From positions 4,545,001 through 4,609,000 of the forward strand of contig JAYKKI010000003.1 in the NCBI GenBank assembly GCA_039881145.1: a DNA stretch of 64,000 nt. The letters are read 5' to 3'. Positions 63,742 through 64,000 of the stretch are shown piece by piece (position 1 is the stretch's first letter; the number at the start of each line of letters is the position of its first letter). A model generated the notes under the pieces. The model did not search any database, had not been told where the DNA came from, and was given only the letters and a program-made list of their open reading frames with translations. Made by a program: the position numbers and the translations under genes. The stretch comes from Druceiella hillmani (lineage: Eukaryota > Arthropoda > Insecta > Lepidoptera > Hepialidae).

Positions 63742-64000
63742 CTACAACTCCAATAGGGTTGAATGAAATCTTTCCACGAGACCATTAGAGTTTGGGTTAT
63801 TACGTGTGGTAAAATGTACAGCGATTTTATGAGCACTTGAAAGGTCTTTAATTATTTCATTGTCGAAATCCGAGTACCCATCGGTTGTGATTTCCATTGG
63901 AATTCCATCCATTGAAAAATATTTAATAAAGGCTTTCGCAACATGAATCAAAGTTTTTGACGTAATGCTTATAGTCTGATATAATTTTATAAATGCGTCT
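63742..64000 (-). pseudogene. Gypsy/errantivirus-type integrase core, open to window edge
   Basis: Integrase inserts the reverse-transcribed element into host DNA. The minus-strand frame is open from the window edge (64000) to a TAG at 63742-63744. It shows the conserved ITSKTLIHVAKAFIKYF region, the second catalytic Asp in TTDGYSDFD (codon 63880-63882) and the catalytic Glu in NPNSNGLVERFHSTLLE (codon 63772-63774). The spacing is 35 residues, the D-35-E of retroviral and LTR-element integrases. The usual Asn-Gly after the second Asp (DNG) reads Asp-Gly-Tyr. The first catalytic Asp, reverse transcriptase, RNase H, gag and the 5' LTR should lie beyond the right edge. The premature TAG shows this copy is dead. 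Confidence 0.88.

Overview
The window looks like arthropod, most probably insect, nuclear DNA. It is strongly AT-rich (roughly 70% by eye). It carries long (AT)n and (CA)n microsatellites, decayed RTE-clade LINEs, a mariner tail, an env-containing Gypsy-type (errantivirus-like) element and a tRNA-derived SINE-like unit. I see no intact host protein-coding gene, no rRNA, no canonical tRNA and no CRISPR. The simplest reading is intergenic or very long intronic sequence that has collected mobile elements and microsatellites.

Layout. 1-2.0 kb: the 3' half of an RTE-clade LINE on the minus strand, with a 30-bp tandem duplication and a perfect 23-bp hairpin inside the reverse transcriptase region. 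2-13 kb: unannotated AT-rich DNA with microsatellites and one copy of a dispersed repeat whose second copy is near 33.4 kb. 13.2-13.6 kb: an unusually long open frame with no recognisable homology. 15.75-17.3 kb: a CA-rich tract, then a second, more decayed RTE/BovB-like LINE, again on the minus strand. 17.6-25 kb: (AT)n, a minisatellite at 22.2 kb and small palindromes. 25.1-25.5 kb: a palindrome followed by a tRNA-like SINE candidate. 26-40 kb: mostly featureless DNA broken by (AT)n blocks. 40.25-40.53 kb: the C-terminal end of a mariner transposase pseudogene, with the third catalytic Asp read as Asn. 41.0-41.1 kb: a perfect 48-bp-arm palindrome.

42-49 kb: more composite microsatellites. 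50.1-51.0 kb: a decayed copy of a repetitive arthropod protein family, recognised by a series of short motifs. 51.4-51.8 kb: a GC-richer island with a 121-codon open frame flanked by splice-like signals. 53.19-53.39 kb: a 74-bp inverted repeat whose spacer holds a hammerhead-ribozyme-like motif of the kind found in Penelope-like retroelements. 53.6-62.7 kb: microsatellites, a diverged tandem duplication at 57.5 kb and AT-rich DNA. 62.76-64.0 kb: the 3' end of a Gypsy/errantivirus-type element on the minus strand, comprising the integrase core, a degraded integrase tail, an env C-terminal remnant, a polypurine tract and a probable LTR. It continues past the right edge.

No set of genes in the window works together as a pathway. 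The recurring theme is mobile-element decay and structural mutation: at least eight short-spacer inverted repeats with unrelated arms occur in 64 kb, several of them perfect, a pattern expected from replication template switching or fold-back elements.
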